Notes: generated by a model not told the origin, from the letters alone. A stretch of 64,000 bases of DNA from Emiliania huxleyi CCMP1516 (GCF_000372725.1 NW_005200784.1:992197-1056196), one strand, 5' to 3'. Positions 29,310-41,003 are shown, counted from the first letter of the stretch. Translations and numbers: made by a program.

Positions 29310-30704
29310 TCACTCGCCGACAACGCGAAGATTGAGGCATGTGCACGGCTCTTCGAGCGCCTTTTCCATCCGATCGCGTAGCTCGGTTGGGTCCCAGTCG
29401 AACTTGGGCCTCTCGCCGCTGCAGCAGTCGTGGCCGCGGTCGAAGAAGGCGAACCGCTGGTGGTCGCACACGTCCTTCTCCTCGTCCGGCTCGGTGGGCG
29501 GGCGCCACCCGGCGCCGTACGCCGTCTCGACCATCATCCACCAGCCCTGGTACAGCCGCTCCGCGCAAAGCGCGGCGAGCCTGAAGTTGCTTTCGGCGAG
29601 CGAATGAGCCGCCTCGGCCGAGCGGGTCCGATCGAACCACAGCCTGGTACCCGGGTATGCGTGAAGGCCGTTGTTTCGACGGACTCGGATCGGTTTTTCA
29701 TCTCCCACATCTTGTTTTCGAGGTCCTCCACCTGCTTCTCGAGCTCGCGGACGCGGCTTATGAGGAACTCGGTCGCGAGAGGGTCGCGGGGCGGGCGGCT
29801 GCTGCTCCCGCCGCTCGCCACGACCCGATCCACGAACCCCTTCACCTCGTGATTCCCGATCACGCTAGGGGGGGAGCGGGTCGGCGCAGCGGGCAGAACT
29901 AGCGCTGGGGTGCTCGCCGCCGGGAGGAAGCCTGGGTACACGGCGCCGCGCCGCTCCACCAGGTCGATGACGCGCTCCATGACCGCCGCCACCTGGCGAT
30001 CCTCGTCGGCCTTGCGAGCCGCCCGCGCCTCTGCCTGTAGGCCGGCCGCATCAGCCGCCCTCAGCGCTCGCAGCCTAGTGACGACTCGCGCGCCGGCGCT
30101 CTCCGCCTCGTCACGCAGCAGCAGCGGCGCGCCAATCATGTCGCACAGGAGCATCGCCATCGCCTTTTTTCTCGATATCTTCTGCGACTGCAGGAAGGTG
30201 ATGTTCCGCTCGACGGCAAACACCGCCTCGATGGCATCCTCAGCGCACAGCATCATCTCGTAGGTGACCTCTGCGGCTATCTGCGGAAGCCCAGAGGGGC
30301 CACCCTGACCGCGATTGCCGAAGATGACGATCTCGGCCCGCATAAAGAGCTCTCGGCGGGTCAGAGCCAGAGCCGCCAGGCGAGCAGTCCCATAAGCGTC
30401 CAGGGAGAGGCCAGCAGCCTTGTCTGCAAGCTGCTCGGCGCCGGGCGGCGCTCGGCCTGAAGGTGGAGGACAGGCAGATCTTGCGATACGAATCGAGTGC
30501 GGTTGGGTACGGGTCGATACTAAGACGTACTAGAGGCGAACGGCGGGAGCGCACGCCTGACGCCCAGACGAAGCCATCGGGCTCACAGCGCAGCTCAGCC
30601 ATCGCCCGTACGGGTCCGTCGCCTTGAGTATCCGGATCATCCCCATCGGAGGTCGGCTCCCTGTTGGCTGCTTGGTCTCCGGAGCTCGGGCTGTCGAGCT
30701 CCAT
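29310..30704 (-). CDS. Unrecognised three-exon protein with coiled coil
   Basis: The start ATG at 30704 gives MELDSPSSGDQAANREP. Exon 2 (from about 30465) reads AEQLADKAAGLSLDAYGTAR, RRELFMRAEIVIFGNRG and CDMIGAPLLLRDEAE, then a coiled-coil stretch, ISRVRELEKQVEDLENKMWE. Exon 3 begins LWFDRTRSAEAAHSLAESNF and contains CAERLYQGWWMMVETAYGAG and a Cys/Asp-rich end. The proposed introns are about 62 nt (30466-30527) and 41 nt (from gtccgtc to taccag near 29650), both consistent with reading frame. I do not recognise the family; the Trp-rich YQGWWMMVE segment is distinctive. Real coding seems likely because both frame changes coincide with good splice borders. Confidence 0.5.
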
Positions 30705-31472
30705 GGCCTCGCAGTTTGCGCAAACTCGGAGCTAGCGAGCTGCCATGCTTTCGAAAATAAATTCGCCGATCTCCGTCCGAGACGCAGTGGGGCGGAGCCT
30801 ACCCTGTTACCCATCTCCTAGTAGTAAGTAGAGGTGTCCGTTTTATTTATTTATTTATTTAGGTAACCTCCGGCTCCGCCAGGAGCAGGACGCAGGAGCA
30901 GGAACCCCCGTATTTTAGGGGGGTCCCACCCCCCACACGTGACTCGACTCTTTTTTTGTGGAGGATGGAGCATTTGTGCGGGAGGACTTACCCGCCCTTA
31001 CGCCTTAGCCTATACACGCTAGTAACAGCCTTACGTTGTTACGAGAGAGCGTGCGCGACGGTCGGTAGTCGTGCGTAGCGTGCGTTTCAAGTCTTCGTGG
31101 GAGTTCCGCGCGCGGGGTGTGTCCGTGCCTGTGCGGTGTGGGGCGGGGCGCTCTTACTAGAGGCGCGCGGGGGCGTCGTGAACACGTGAGGGTGTGTCTC
31201 TCGACACCCGGGTATCGCCCATGACCCGGGGTCTTTTTCTGTGCTCTAAAATATAATCTAAACATCACGCTTCCATCGATGACGGCCGCCCCCGCGCCAC
31301 AAGTGGCTTCCATCCGTAGTCGATGGAAGAAGACGTGGGCATGCCTCTGGCTTTGTGGGCCCTGGATTGCACATGCGTGGCAGCACGCGCCCGACCGCGC
31401 GTTGCTGTAGGAGCAAGTTGACTTCCCGCCGCGCCCTCATCGTTGCTCCCACCTCCCCTGCCGCGGAGTGAG
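30705..31472. other. Intergenic with ttta tract
   Basis: A gtccgttttatttatttatt tract at 30836-30862, preceded by cccatctcctagtag, matches the reverse complement of 55760-55820. No gene is seen. Confidence 0.55.
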
Positions 31473-32774
31473 TCATTGATGGCGACACCTATCAATCGCG
31501 ATGAGAGGAGCGATGAGAGGAGCGATGAGAGGAGCGAGGAGAGGAGGTGAGGAGAGGAGGTGAGGGTGGAGAGGCGCGCCATCGTTGTAGGCGCCAAAGG
31601 CATTCGCGATGGCAGGTCCCGCGGTGTCCTCCAAAACGCCGACGACCTGGTCTGCTGCCTCGCCGTAGAGGGAGAGCACGGACATGCCGAGAATCAGCTG
31701 GAAGCCGAGGAAGGCCAACAGCACCGCGTCAAGCCAGGAGACGACGCTCGCCTCCCACGTGAGTGGAATTCGCTCGACGAAGCCGATGCCGATACTGAGC
31801 ATCGTCATGTCAAAAACAGCCTGAAACCACCCCACAATGAGGAAACGATAAATCGGCCCCGTCGCAGATTCGCAGTCGAGTGGGAACGACTCGAACTAAG
31901 CGAGCGAGGGCGTTGTGGCATGATACGGGTTTATGGCCCAGCATAGCAACGTCAGGTTGGAAAACAGAAGCACCCCTTGGCACCACACGCCGATGGCCGC
32001 CCAGAGCGAGGTCGACCAGCGACCCGTGATGCACGCTACGGCGCACGTGTTGAAGAGGAGCATCGAGAGCCGCCAGACGAAAATGGCAAGCACAAAGACC
32101 GAGGCGACAGCGGCGCCTGCGATGTCGACTGGCCTGACTGCGTCCTCCACTGCGTCCGAACACGGGTCAGACCCTGAGTCGGTGGAGTTGGAGCTGCTTG
32201 TGTTCGCTTCGCTGTAGAGGACTCTCCCATCGCGCCAATAGGAGTCCGCAGCCATCCTCTGCAACCACTGCTTCCGGCTCAGCACTGCTCCGCCAAGGTC
32301 CTGGGTCCGCAGCCTCTCCTGGTAAAAGGCGGGATCGGTCACGATGCGCGGGTGGAGAAGAGCGCCGCCCGAGAAGGTCCCGATGATGCCGATGTTGATG
32401 CAGGCAACCAACAGCAGAATGATCAGCTCTACCCACGCGCAGTCGCAGCATGCAACGCAGCACCGAATCGTCCGCGAGAGCGGGAAAATGACGGGCCCAG
32501 AAAGCTGAGGCGGGGACCCGAGCAGATTTTGCGCGGCCGAGCCCACGGCAGCTGGCATTGCCCTCGCTTTCTGCGGCGACGGCAAACGAGGTTGCTTCAA
32601 TGCGTTCTGCAAGTCGGCCATGTGACGGTGCAGCTCGCGCAGCTGTGCGCCTCTAGCCGCGTCACGCTCGAGCGCCTGCTCGAGCAGGTGGATTAGCTTC
32701 TCCTCACGAGCACTCGGAGGCAGGCTCGGCGGATCGCTGTGCGAGGAGCTCTTCATGAGAGACACTTGCTGCAT
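31473..32774 (-). CDS. Predicted multi-pass membrane protein
   Basis: The start ATG at 32774 gives MQQVSLMKSSSHSDPPSL. The N-terminal third is cytosol-like with a charged helix (LIHLLEQALERDAARGAQLR). Then come a cysteine-rich turn (RCCVACCDCAW) and a hydrophobic helix (LIILLLVACINIGIIGTFSG), a loop with possible N-glycosylation sites (NTSSSNSTDS), and two more helices (IAGAAVASVFVLAIFVW; LLFSNLTLLCWAI). A second exon from about 31823 adds AVFDMTMLSIGIGF and LDAVLLAFLGFQLILGMSVL. The intron lies near 31824-31910 but its donor is unclear. Near the 3' end a gaggagcgatga tandem repeat (31500-31570) makes the C-terminus low complexity. I recognise no family. Confidence 0.5.
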
Positions 32775-33542
32775 CGTACGTCCGAACCTGAACCGTGAGG
32801 AAAAAAATTCAGGTTTGTGGCGGCGTGCCGTCCTCCCTTGCGTTATCTGTTCTTTTGTGATGATGATGTGATGGATGCCCTCTCCTGTGTGGGTGAGTGA
32901 GTATATTCTCGACTGTCTGTACTTGTGCGTCGTGGGTTCACGGGGTTGCTCTTTTTGAGAGAGAGAGAGATTTTTTCTCTCTCTTTTTGTGTGAGTGAGT
33001 AAGAAAGAAAGAAAGAAAATAGACAATCCCAAACGAGGGATGGGGGAGGAGGACAGTGAGTATATTCCTCTGCTCTCCCGGTGTTCGAGTTTCAACTGGC
33101 TCAACTCCCCTGAGCGTGCCAACTGGGTCAACGAACGACGTCAAGAACAAGCAAGCGGCAGACGTCCTCTTACCCTCGGCCCCAGTGGAGGGCGCCCGTA
33201 CCGCCTAGCTCCGCGGACGGGCCCCTCCACCCTTCACGTATACGGATCATGTAGTCCCCACAATCGCTGTCGTGGGATCGCTTGTCATGTGCGCGCGCGC
33301 GGGGGTGGAGGGTGCGTATGAGGTGGAGATGATGGAGGCGCTCGCCGCGTGCGGCGATTGAGCGCCTCCCTCTCTCTCCGGCTGCGCGCCTGACCGGTGC
33401 GGCCTCCGAGTCGTCGGCGTCTAGCGCGCGCGATAAGGTTTTTGCTCGCCTTCCCTGGGATCCCGTGTTGCGTGACTCTGTGCGATTTCGGGCCCGGGGT
33501 TGTGCGTTTATGTGTAAGAGTGCGTTGTGTTCTTTGCGAGGT

Positions 33543-33666
33543 TATGACCGCGCAAGATAAAAGGGTGTCCTAAGGGCTCTGCCCGCAAGGCGCCCGCGTC
33601 GCAGACGCGGTACCATTGACAAATCTGCAATATACCCCCACACGAGCAAATAGCCAAAATCCGAAT
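33543..33666 (+). repeat. Dispersed repeat family D, copy 2
   Basis: The inverted partner of 23036-23162; the shared blocks are listed there. Confidence 0.8.
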
Positions 33667-34392
33667 ACCGTGCACGAACTGCGTGATCTGGGCCGTGCAA
33701 GCCTTCAGCTGGTGCCAAGACATCCGTAAAATTGAAGCCAAGATCCGCCAAATCCGTGCTTTCGCGCTACCTGAGGGGAAAGCCGCTGATCGAGCCCAGC
33801 GTGCCCGCGGCCGCCTCCCGCGCAGCACCGCCGCTGCGGAATCGGATCGATCCCATGGAGGAGGAGGGCGCAGTCGGCCAGCGCAGCAGGCGGAGTCCCT
33901 CCCCGCGCCGGAGCCCCCCTGCAGTCGAGGGAGTCCTCGTTAGCGATGAAGGTGGCGACATCGAATCGCGGCCGACACACGTCACGGGAGGAATGGGCGA
34001 TGAGCGGGAACGATGCGCGCTACGACGCCGACTCCGCCGTGCTCGTGGCCGCCACGACGCCGACTCCGCCGTGCTCGTGGCCGCCAAGCAGAAAGCCGCG
34101 CTCCAGGAGCACGCCAAGATGCAATGGCTCGCTTGCTTCGTTCAGCTCTCTCGGCAGCAGAAGTGGGGCTGGAGCGGGTGGGGGTGGATGCCGATTGAGG
34201 GGGAGCGTCTCCAGCTGCGCCCTGTGGCAGCTGCGCCCTGTGGCAGCTAGTCGAGGGACTTGGTAGTTGTGACCCCCCTGAGTGAGGACAGGAGAGAGAG
34301 AGCGTTTTGTGGTGTTTGTTGGTGTACGCAATAACGGGACAGGGTGGTTGTTCTCTCTATCTCCTCTTCTAGCTCTTAGCATGAGCTGCGCC

Positions 34393-34640
34393 CGGTGTCC
34401 GACCCCTTTTGCGCAGCAACACCTTAAACTTTTAGGCCCTCCAAATTCGGGTCGGAGCGTAGCGGAGTGGGCCCCGAGTTTGAAAAGGGCGACGGACGCT
34501 TGCGTCCTAGCCTCCAACAACGCCTCCCCGGCGCAGAGGGGCCCCCGGAGGGATGCACAACCGCTCCACGCCACGCCGCTTGCGGCGGTCCTCTTCCCAG
34601 CTCCGCTGAGGGCGCGCCCGTTATTTTTCTTTTTGCCTGC
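34393..34640 (+). repeat. Dispersed repeat family C, copy 2
   Basis: The inverted partner of 22153-22395, about 12 kb away. It ends about 50 bp before the start codon of the next gene, so it may contribute that gene's promoter or 5' UTR. Confidence 0.8.
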
Positions 34641-34690
34641 CGCTGGGCAGCACGAACGAGCCTACCTACCGGGCCCAACCTACTCGCGAG

Positions 34691-35366
34691 ATGTCCAACG
34701 TGCCGCTCGTGGTCAAGCTCTCGGTCTTCGCGACCGAGAGCGTGCTCATGGCCGCTGGCGTGCGCGATGTCCTCATCCCGGGCACTCCGCTTCCACTGCC
34801 GGGAGATGACAAGCTGATGCTGCTCTGGTCGTCCGCCATGAAGCGAAAGCAGCGCATTGCTGCGCCGGTGCCGCCGCCGCAGGCGTTCCTCGCGGCGATG
34901 CTGGGCGCCTTCGTCCTCCTCAGCGCGGCGGCCAAGCTTGCCGCGACCTTTTCACACTTTGAAGGGACGTTCCTCCGGTGCGGCCGCTTCAAACAAGTGG
35001 CGTCTGTGCCAGCTTGCTCTGAATCGCGCGCATTCGCTGCAGGCGCAATCTCTTCCTGGTCTTCGGCTGCGCCGACCTCGCCATCGCTGCGCTCATGCAC
35101 CACCACAGTGCTGTGGTCCTCGAGTTTACTGGCGCAGGTGAGAGCGTGGGCTCGCCCGGCCTTGGCATCCCAGCGTTTCGCGGCTGACAACGAGCCATCT
35201 CTCCCTGCAGGCCTCGACAACTTTGTGCTGTTGCTGATGATCGAAGGCGCGGTGGCATCCCCTCCCCGCCAGGGTAGCTTGCCATCCACAGCTGGTAGAC
35301 TGTCGTTTAGGCGTCGCCTTTCTTCTCGATGCCATCTTCCGGCCGCGCAAGGCGAAGTCGGCGTGA
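34691..35366 (+). CDS. Small integral membrane protein, four exons
   Basis: Exons 34691-34977, 35043-35137, 35211-35251 and 35292-35366, with GT-AG introns of 65, 73 and 40 nt, join in frame to a 165-residue protein. The order is MSNVPLVVKLSVFATESVLM, a polar loop with MKRKQRIA, a helix AFLAAMLGAFVLLSAAAKLA, then RNLFLVFGCADLAIAALMHH, GLDNFVLLLMIEGAL, VDCRLGVAFLLDAIF and a basic tail RPRKAKSA. About four transmembrane helices are expected. The family is not recognised. The C-terminal basic tail suggests a cytosolic end. Confidence 0.65.
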
Positions 35367-36081
35367 TCCTCGTACCTCGAGGCTTGTGCGAGGGCTCCCA
35401 GTGGTGAGGCAGATGCCAGATCACGGCCACCGGTGCCACCCACACGCATCTCAAACCAGACGAAACCCCCGCGGTGCCATGTGTTCTTGTTCATAGGCGT
35501 ATTCTTCTTTTACTGTTTTCGACTGTTTGCACAGCACCGCCCGGGCGCTCGGCCTCGGGATACAGGATACAGCAAAAACTGTGTGTTGTTATATGAGCGT
35601 CATCTTGTAGTGAACAGGCCGACTTCGCGGTTTGAGCGCCCAGCGCAGACCGACCGACCACAGGGGGGGACCGGTCGGCGGCCGCGGAAGACCGCAGACC
35701 GGAGGGGGGGTCCGGTCGGTCGGAGCGCAGACCGAGGGGGGGGTCGGTCGGGTTGGCTCGAGGGTCACACCGCACATGCTCGCCGCAGCTGTGAATAAAT
35801 TAGTGTCTCTATTAGTATCTCTAACTGAGTTGCAGTATCTCTAACTGAGTTGCTCACATGGAGGGGCGTCCAGCACCCGGATCGATTGCCATTCGCAGGC
35901 CATTCGCTGTCGCTTGAGGAAGCGACTCGGAAGCCGATGAGCCCGGTGACGGCGGCGGCGATGTGTCGATCAAGTCTCTCTGGCAAGTCATCGTAGTCAT
36001 TGGACATAGCGGGTGGGGAGGCCCTAAAACGGCGGGAGGGGTAGGGCTATATCGATAGAGCTAGAGGGCTCAACCACCCCT
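35367..36081. other. Intergenic, no gene seen
   Basis: 35600-35760 contains repeated gaccgaccg/ggtcggtcgg motifs in both orientations (several gggggg-tcggtcgg units). No gene is evident. Confidence 0.5.
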
Positions 36082-36585
36082 CCACCCCTCCACCCTCCAC
36101 CCCTCCACCCTCCCGGAGCGAGAGGGGTCCGTCCTCGAGCCCTCCCACTTCCACCCCTCCGACCAGAGGGCTCGCCAGCCCACAGGGCTGGAGGGGTCCC
36201 GTCGGATCGGCGTCGGGAGGGCTCCACAGGGTCCCATAGGGCTAGCGCGCTGGGAGGGTGGAGCGGTCCACCGGGGAGAGGGGTCAGGAGGGCTGGGCGA
36301 GGCGGGAGGGGTGGTGGGGTCCAGGAGGGCTCGCCGCCCCCCCGAGCTCGGGTGATAGGCAAGAGGGCTCGGGCGCCGGGTGGGCTCGGAGGGACGGTCG
36401 GACAAAGAGAGGATCTTCGTGGCGGGAGGGCTCGAGAGGGGTCGGAAGGGCCTCCGGGAGGGGTCGCAAAAAAAGAATGGCGCGGAGCTTCCGAGAGTGC
36501 CCGCCATGAGAGGCTAGAAGGGGTCGGAGGGGGTTTAGAGGGCTGGAGGGCTGCAGGCCTGCTGCCGCCCATGGACGCGGGTCAA
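36082..36585. repeat. 504-bp direct repeat, left copy
   Basis: Nearly identical to 37319-37820 in the same orientation, from ccacccctccaccctccacc to gacgcgggtcaa. The sequence is rich in gagggct/gaggggt motifs. The two copies enclose 733 bp. Confidence 0.9.
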
Positions 36586-37318
36586 CCGGCGACGGCGCCC
36601 GTGATCGAGGGACCGGCGACGGCGAATGAGCTGGTCTCTGCGCCGCACGACTTCACCCACGTTCGCGACTGTGGCCATCCAACAGTCTGCCGGCGCGGCG
36701 GGCGCATTCGAATGCGCCGCCCGCGCCGGCAGACTGCCCAGTGCTATCCGGGCGGGCCTGCTGCGGCAGGGCGCTGCAACGCCGCCGCCTCGCCGCCACA
36801 GCAGCGCCGCCCCCGCATGGCTGCCGCCAGCAATGTCGCCGCCAGCCGCCGCCCCCAGCCGCCGCCGCCAGCTGCCGCCAGCACTGCAGCGACAGCTCTG
36901 CTGCCCAGGCGCCGCCGCGGCCACGAGTGTCACCGCCACGAGTGCCGCCGCCGTCAGCGTCGCCATGGCCGCTGCCGCCGCCAGGCGGGCGAGCGAGGAG
37001 CTCCATGTGAGTGTGTGTGTCTGGAGGCTGTGGCGCTTCCGTTTTAGCGGAAACCCCAGGTATTTCGAATACCAAACGCGCTTCGTGTTTGCCTTGAGGA
37101 GCGCAGCGACGAGTCCGTAAGGAGCGGCCCCAGCTTGCTGGGTGCGGCGCCGCCGCGCGCCGTATCGAGAGACTCTGTCGGGGCAGGTTAAAATAGCGCC
37201 GCAGGCTCCCCGGGCCGTCCGCGCACAGACCACGGAAAAGCCTCATGATGTGTATTGCACCACTTCCGTATGCCTGCAGGGTATCTTTAACCGAGCCCTC
37301 CAGCGCTCCCAGACCCCC
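36586..37318. other. Segment between the two direct repeats
   Basis: It holds the palindrome at 36683-36736 and long (gccgcc)-rich low-complexity sequence. I see no integrase, reverse transcriptase or other retroelement domain. It ends near cctgcagggtatcttt before the right repeat. Confidence 0.5.
36683..36736. repeat. 54-bp near-perfect palindrome
   Basis: The left arm (36683-36709, cagtctgccggcgcggcggg then cgcattc) is mirrored by 36710-36736, with only a small rearrangement in the middle of each arm. The centre is attcgaat. Confidence 0.85.
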
Positions 37319-37820
37319 CCACCCCTCCACCCTCCACCCCTCCACCCTCCCGGAGCGAGAGGGGTCCGTCCTCGAGCCCTCCCACTTCCACCCCTCCGAC
37401 CAGAGGGCTCGCCAGCCCACAGGGCTGGAGGGGTCCCGTCGGATCGGCGTCGGGAGGGCTCCACAGGGTCCCATAGGGCTAGCGCGCTGGGAGGGTGGAG
37501 CGGTCCACCGGGGAGAGGGGTCAGGAGGGCTGGGCGAGGCGGGAGGGGTGGTGGGGTCCAGGAGGGCTCGCCGCCCCCCCGAGCTCGGGTGATAGGCAAG
37601 AGGGCTCGGGCGCCGGGTGGGCTCGGAGGGACGGTCGGACAAAGAGAGGATCTTCGTGGCGGGAGGGCTCGAGAGGGGTCGGAAGGGCCTCCGGGAGGGG
37701 TCGCAAAAAAAGAATGGCGCGGAGCTTCCGAGAGTGCCCGCCATGAGAGGGCTAGAGGGGTCGGAGGGGTTTAGAGGGCTGGAGGGCTGCAGGCCTGCTG
37801 CCGCCCAGGACGCGGGTCAA
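37319..37820. repeat. 502-bp direct repeat, right copy
   Basis: The partner of 36082-36585, differing by a few small indels near the 3' end. It lies 30 bp from the assembly gap. Confidence 0.9.
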
Positions 37821-37850
37821 TTAGTAAGCGATAAGTGTAACGGTACCAAG

Positions 37851-37959
37851 NNNNNNNNNNNNNNNNNNNNNNNNNNNNNNNNNNNNNNNNNNNNNNNNNN
37901 NNNNNNNNNNNNNNNNNNNNNNNNNNNNNNNNNNNNNNNNNNNNNNNNNNNNNNNNNNN
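37851..37959. other. Assembly gap (109 N)
   Basis: Unknown bases. The gap abuts a minisatellite, so its true length may differ. Confidence 1.
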
Positions 37960-38381
37960 TCGCCGCCGCCTCCGCCCTCGCCGCCGCCTCCGCCCTCGCC
38001 GCCGCCTCCGCCCTCGCCGCCGCCTCCGCCCTCGCCGCCGCCTCCGCCCTCGCCGCCGCCTCCGCCCTCGCCGCCGCCTCCGCCCTCGCCGCCGCCTCCG
38101 CCCTCGCCGCCGCCTCCGCCCTCGCCGCCGCCTCCGCCCTCGCCGCCGCCTCCGCCCTCGCCGCCGCCTCCGCCCTCGCCGCCGCCTCCGCCCTCGCCGC
38201 CGCCTCCGCCCTCGCCGCCGCCTCCGCCCTCGCCGCCGCCTCCGCCCTCGCCGCCGCCTCCGCCCTCGCCGCCGCCTCCGCCCTCGCCGCCGCCTCCTCC
38301 CTCGCCGCCTCCTCCTCCCTCGCCGCCTCCTCCTCCCTCGCCGCCTCCTCCTCCCTCGCCGCCTCCTCCCTCGCCGCCTTC
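37960..38381. repeat. 18-bp minisatellite, grading to 15-bp units
   Basis: About eighteen copies of tccgccctcgccgccgcc are followed by about five copies of a shorter tcctccctcgccgcc unit. The array is open in frame but repetitive, and I do not treat it as coding. Confidence 0.95.
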
Positions 38382-38382
38382 A

Positions 38383-38462
38383 TCCGGCCCGCTGGATGCG
38401 CTTCTCAGCTCACCGGCCCTGGATGTGAGGTTGCCGACTGCACTCCAAGTGCTCCAAGATCT
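38383..38462 (-). repeat. Dispersed repeat family B, copy 4 (partial)
   Basis: It contains catccggcccgctggatgcg, accggccctggatgtgaggt and ctccaagtgctccaag, the reverse complement of the front part of family B. Confidence 0.75.
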
Positions 38463-39417
38463 GCCTGAGAGGAACGTGTGTATAGGGATCCTACCCCCAG
38501 TATCGTAGTCTTTGTTAGTATCGAGGTCTCGTGAGTTTTGGCACTGATAAATTCGCGCGACTCGCGGCGAGCCGAGCCAGGCCACGGCGCTCGGCCTGCC
38601 TGCTGAGAGAAGACCTTCCCGGACGGCAGTGACAAGTTACCCGACATCAATCGTCGACGGCAACCTCGAGAACTGCGCCTCCAAAGTCGCCCAGATTCGC
38701 CTCTCGCGGCGCGCTGAGTTATTAGTATCGGTCGTGCGCCAGCCGGCTCTGCTCCACAGCAGGGCATGCCTGACTGGCTCCTGCTAGCCGTGCGTCCTGG
38801 TGGCATCCATAGCCAGCTCAGGTGGCCTCAGGAGGTCGCCTCGCGCACGACGCGGCGTCGCACAGCACCGCTCAGCGTTACTACCGAGTTAGTATCGTCG
38901 ACCCAGAGAGACTGCTCTTCTGTAGGTGGAGCCGACAAACGCCGGCCGGGTCGGCCCCGCCGCCCCCATCGCCGCCGCCGGGGCGGCGGCGGCCTCGGCG
39001 GACCATCCGGCGCGCCGCGCGCCCGTCAGGGAGGTATTCACCACTCCTGGCTCCTCACCCCGCCACGCCTTCGTGCGGACGCCGTGGCACCCACCTACCT
39101 CAGGCGCCGCTCGGACTCGGTTGACGGCCACCCAAGTGCTTGGCTCGTGCCAAGCCGACCGGCAGGCGATTCCCACTCACTGCTAGGCTAATCTCGGGCT
39201 GTCCGGCGTCAGTGTGGTGCCGTGAGGGGCGCCGCTACTCTGTTCACGTTCACACCTCGTAAACCCCATAACCCCGACAGTTCACCCTTGGGTACCCCGC
39301 CCCAGCTGCCCAGGGACGACGGCAAGAAACCCGAGGGTGAACCCCGACAGGGGGTACGGTAGTGGAACATATAAGTTGAACCTTTCCCGCTTTCCAAATG
39401 TTTTTCTTCTTTCTGGC
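38463..39417. other. Intergenic, no gene seen
   Basis: GC-rich DNA with short open frames on both strands but no family signal. Confidence 0.5.
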
Positions 39418-41003
39418 ATGAGCGGCATGAGCGGCGCCATCCCAACCCAGCTCGCCGACCTGGCTCGGGGCGACCTGGCCTGGCTGCGCGCCTTCCTCTC
39501 CGGGCAGGGGACGCGCGGCACGTCGCTCGCGGCCCAGCTCGACGCGCGGCACGACACCGAGAAGCAGGACACGCTGCTCACCTGGGCCGCTCGGCACGGG
39601 CAGGCCGAGGCGGCGCGGCTGCTGCTCGAGGGCGGCGCGAGCGTCGGGGCGACGACTGGCCGCGGCGCTTCCGCGCTGTATATCGCGTGCCAGGAGGGGC
39701 AGATTGAGTGCGCCCGGCTGCTCCGCGAGGCTGGCGCGGCGACCGATCACGCAGACGCTGAAGGCTGCACGCCGCTGTACGTCGCGAGCCTGCAGGGCCA
39801 TAAGCAGTGCGTCCGGCTGCTTCTCGAGGCGAGCGCGGCGGTCAACCAAGCCAAGGAGAATGGCGTCACGCCGCTGTGCATTGCGTGCTACAAGGGCCAC
39901 GTCGAGATCGTCCGGCTGCTCCTCGAGGCTGGCGCAGCGGTCAACCAAGCGATGAACGGCGGCGCCACGCCGCTGCTCATCGCGTGCCAGCAGGGCCACC
40001 TTGAGTGCGCCCAGCTGCTGCGCGGCGCTGGCGCTGACATCAACCAAGCGATGAACGACGGCGTCACGCCGCTGCTCATGGCGAGCCAGGAGGGCCAGCT
40101 CGAGTGCGTCCGGCTGCTCCTCGAGGATGGCGCGGCGATCGACCAGGCCGATGAGCAAGGCGCCACGCCGCTGTTCGCGGCGTGCGAGGACGGCCACCTC
40201 GAGGTCGCCAAGCTCCTCTCCTCCTACGGCGCCTCCCGCGACGATACGCCCTTCGGCACGCCCGAGGAGGTTGCAATCGAAGGAGGCCACGCCGACCTCG
40301 CCGCCTGGCTGGTCGCCAGCCGCGGCTGGACGCCGCTCCAGCATCTCGAGGCGTGCCCGAGACTAGCGGCCGAAGGCGTGAGCGCGTTGTCCTCACGCCC
40401 ATTGCCCCTCTTCCGCAGGCGCTCACCGTCGAGCGGGCGCGGGCGCTGCTGCGCGGCGGCGCTGACCCGCTCGCCGGCGCGCCTTCTTCCCTCGAGCGGG
40501 CGCGCGTCCTCTGCTCGTGGGGCGAGTCGGATCCGACCGCTGCGGCCGTCGGTTCCACAGTCGAGATCCGCTCTCTCGTCTCGCGGCCCTCGATGAACGG
40601 CAAGGTCGGCGTCGTCGTCTCCTCCAACGCTTCGACGGCCCGCTTCGGCGTGCGCGTGGCGGGCGAGGCCAAGGCACTCGCACTGAGGCGCGCACTGCAA
40701 TGGCCTCTCCTAGACTCGCCGGATCCTCTCTGTGACACGCCTCTGCCCTCCCTCAGGCCGGCCAACCTGCAGCCAGCGGCCGAGGCGGTGGAGGTGGGCA
40801 GGCTGGTCCTCAAGGCGGCGGAGTGGTCGCCGCAGTCCCACGAGCTCTTCCCGGAGGCGGCTCGCAAGCGGGCGGTCGAGGTGATGCGGCTGGGCTACCT
40901 GGTCGCTTGGGACGAGGAGCGCTTCGACAGCCGCGAGGGAGCGGCTCCAGAGCTGGCGGACGTCTGGCGCGGCTGTGTCCTGCCAAGGGTGGTGGTGCGA
41001 TGA
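39418..41003 (+). CDS. Ankyrin-repeat protein
   Basis: Exon 1 (39418-40377) and exon 2 (40419-41003) join across a 41-nt GT-AG intron to about 514 residues. Residues about 55-310 form seven to eight ankyrin repeats with the usual G-x-TPL and LLLEAGA patterns (for example NGVTPLCIACYKGHVEIVRL and NDGVTPLLMASQEGQLECVR). After the intron comes ALTVERARALLRGGADP, then a segment GSTVEIRSLVSRPSMNGKVG that resembles ligand-binding modules seen C-terminal to ankyrins in algal proteins, and a helical end with RAVEVMRLGYLVAWDEERF. A 69-nt in-frame stretch near 40689-40757 may be a further GC-AG intron. The role is probably protein-protein scaffolding; partners are unknown. Confidence 0.8.

Larger units (their letters stand above)
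32775..34690. other. Repeat-rich intergenic region
   Basis: It contains two short module A copies (32816-32850 and 32995-33055), repeat D copy 2 (33543-33666), a 33-bp tandem duplication (34020-34085, ccgactccgccgtgctcgtg), a 16-bp duplication (agctgcgccctgtggc, 34213-34245) and repeat C copy 2 (34393-34640). An ORF at 33732-34250 (+) exists but has no family resemblance and overlaps these repeats. Confidence 0.6.

Noticed and set aside
33732-34250. Plus-strand ORF after repeat D
   Set aside because: It begins beside repeat D and spans a 33-bp tandem duplication. There is no family match, so I left it uncalled.
36352-37047. Plus-strand ORF inside the direct-repeat region
   Set aside because: It starts in the repeated segment and continues through low-complexity gcc-rich DNA without a family signal.
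36082-37820. A complete LTR retrotransposon
   Set aside because: The interior is only 733 bp and contains no gag, protease, reverse transcriptase, integrase or clear primer-binding site.
37960-38381. Alanine/serine repeat ORF over the minisatellite
   Set aside because: The 18-bp unit is a multiple of three and open in several frames, so the ORF has no evidential value.
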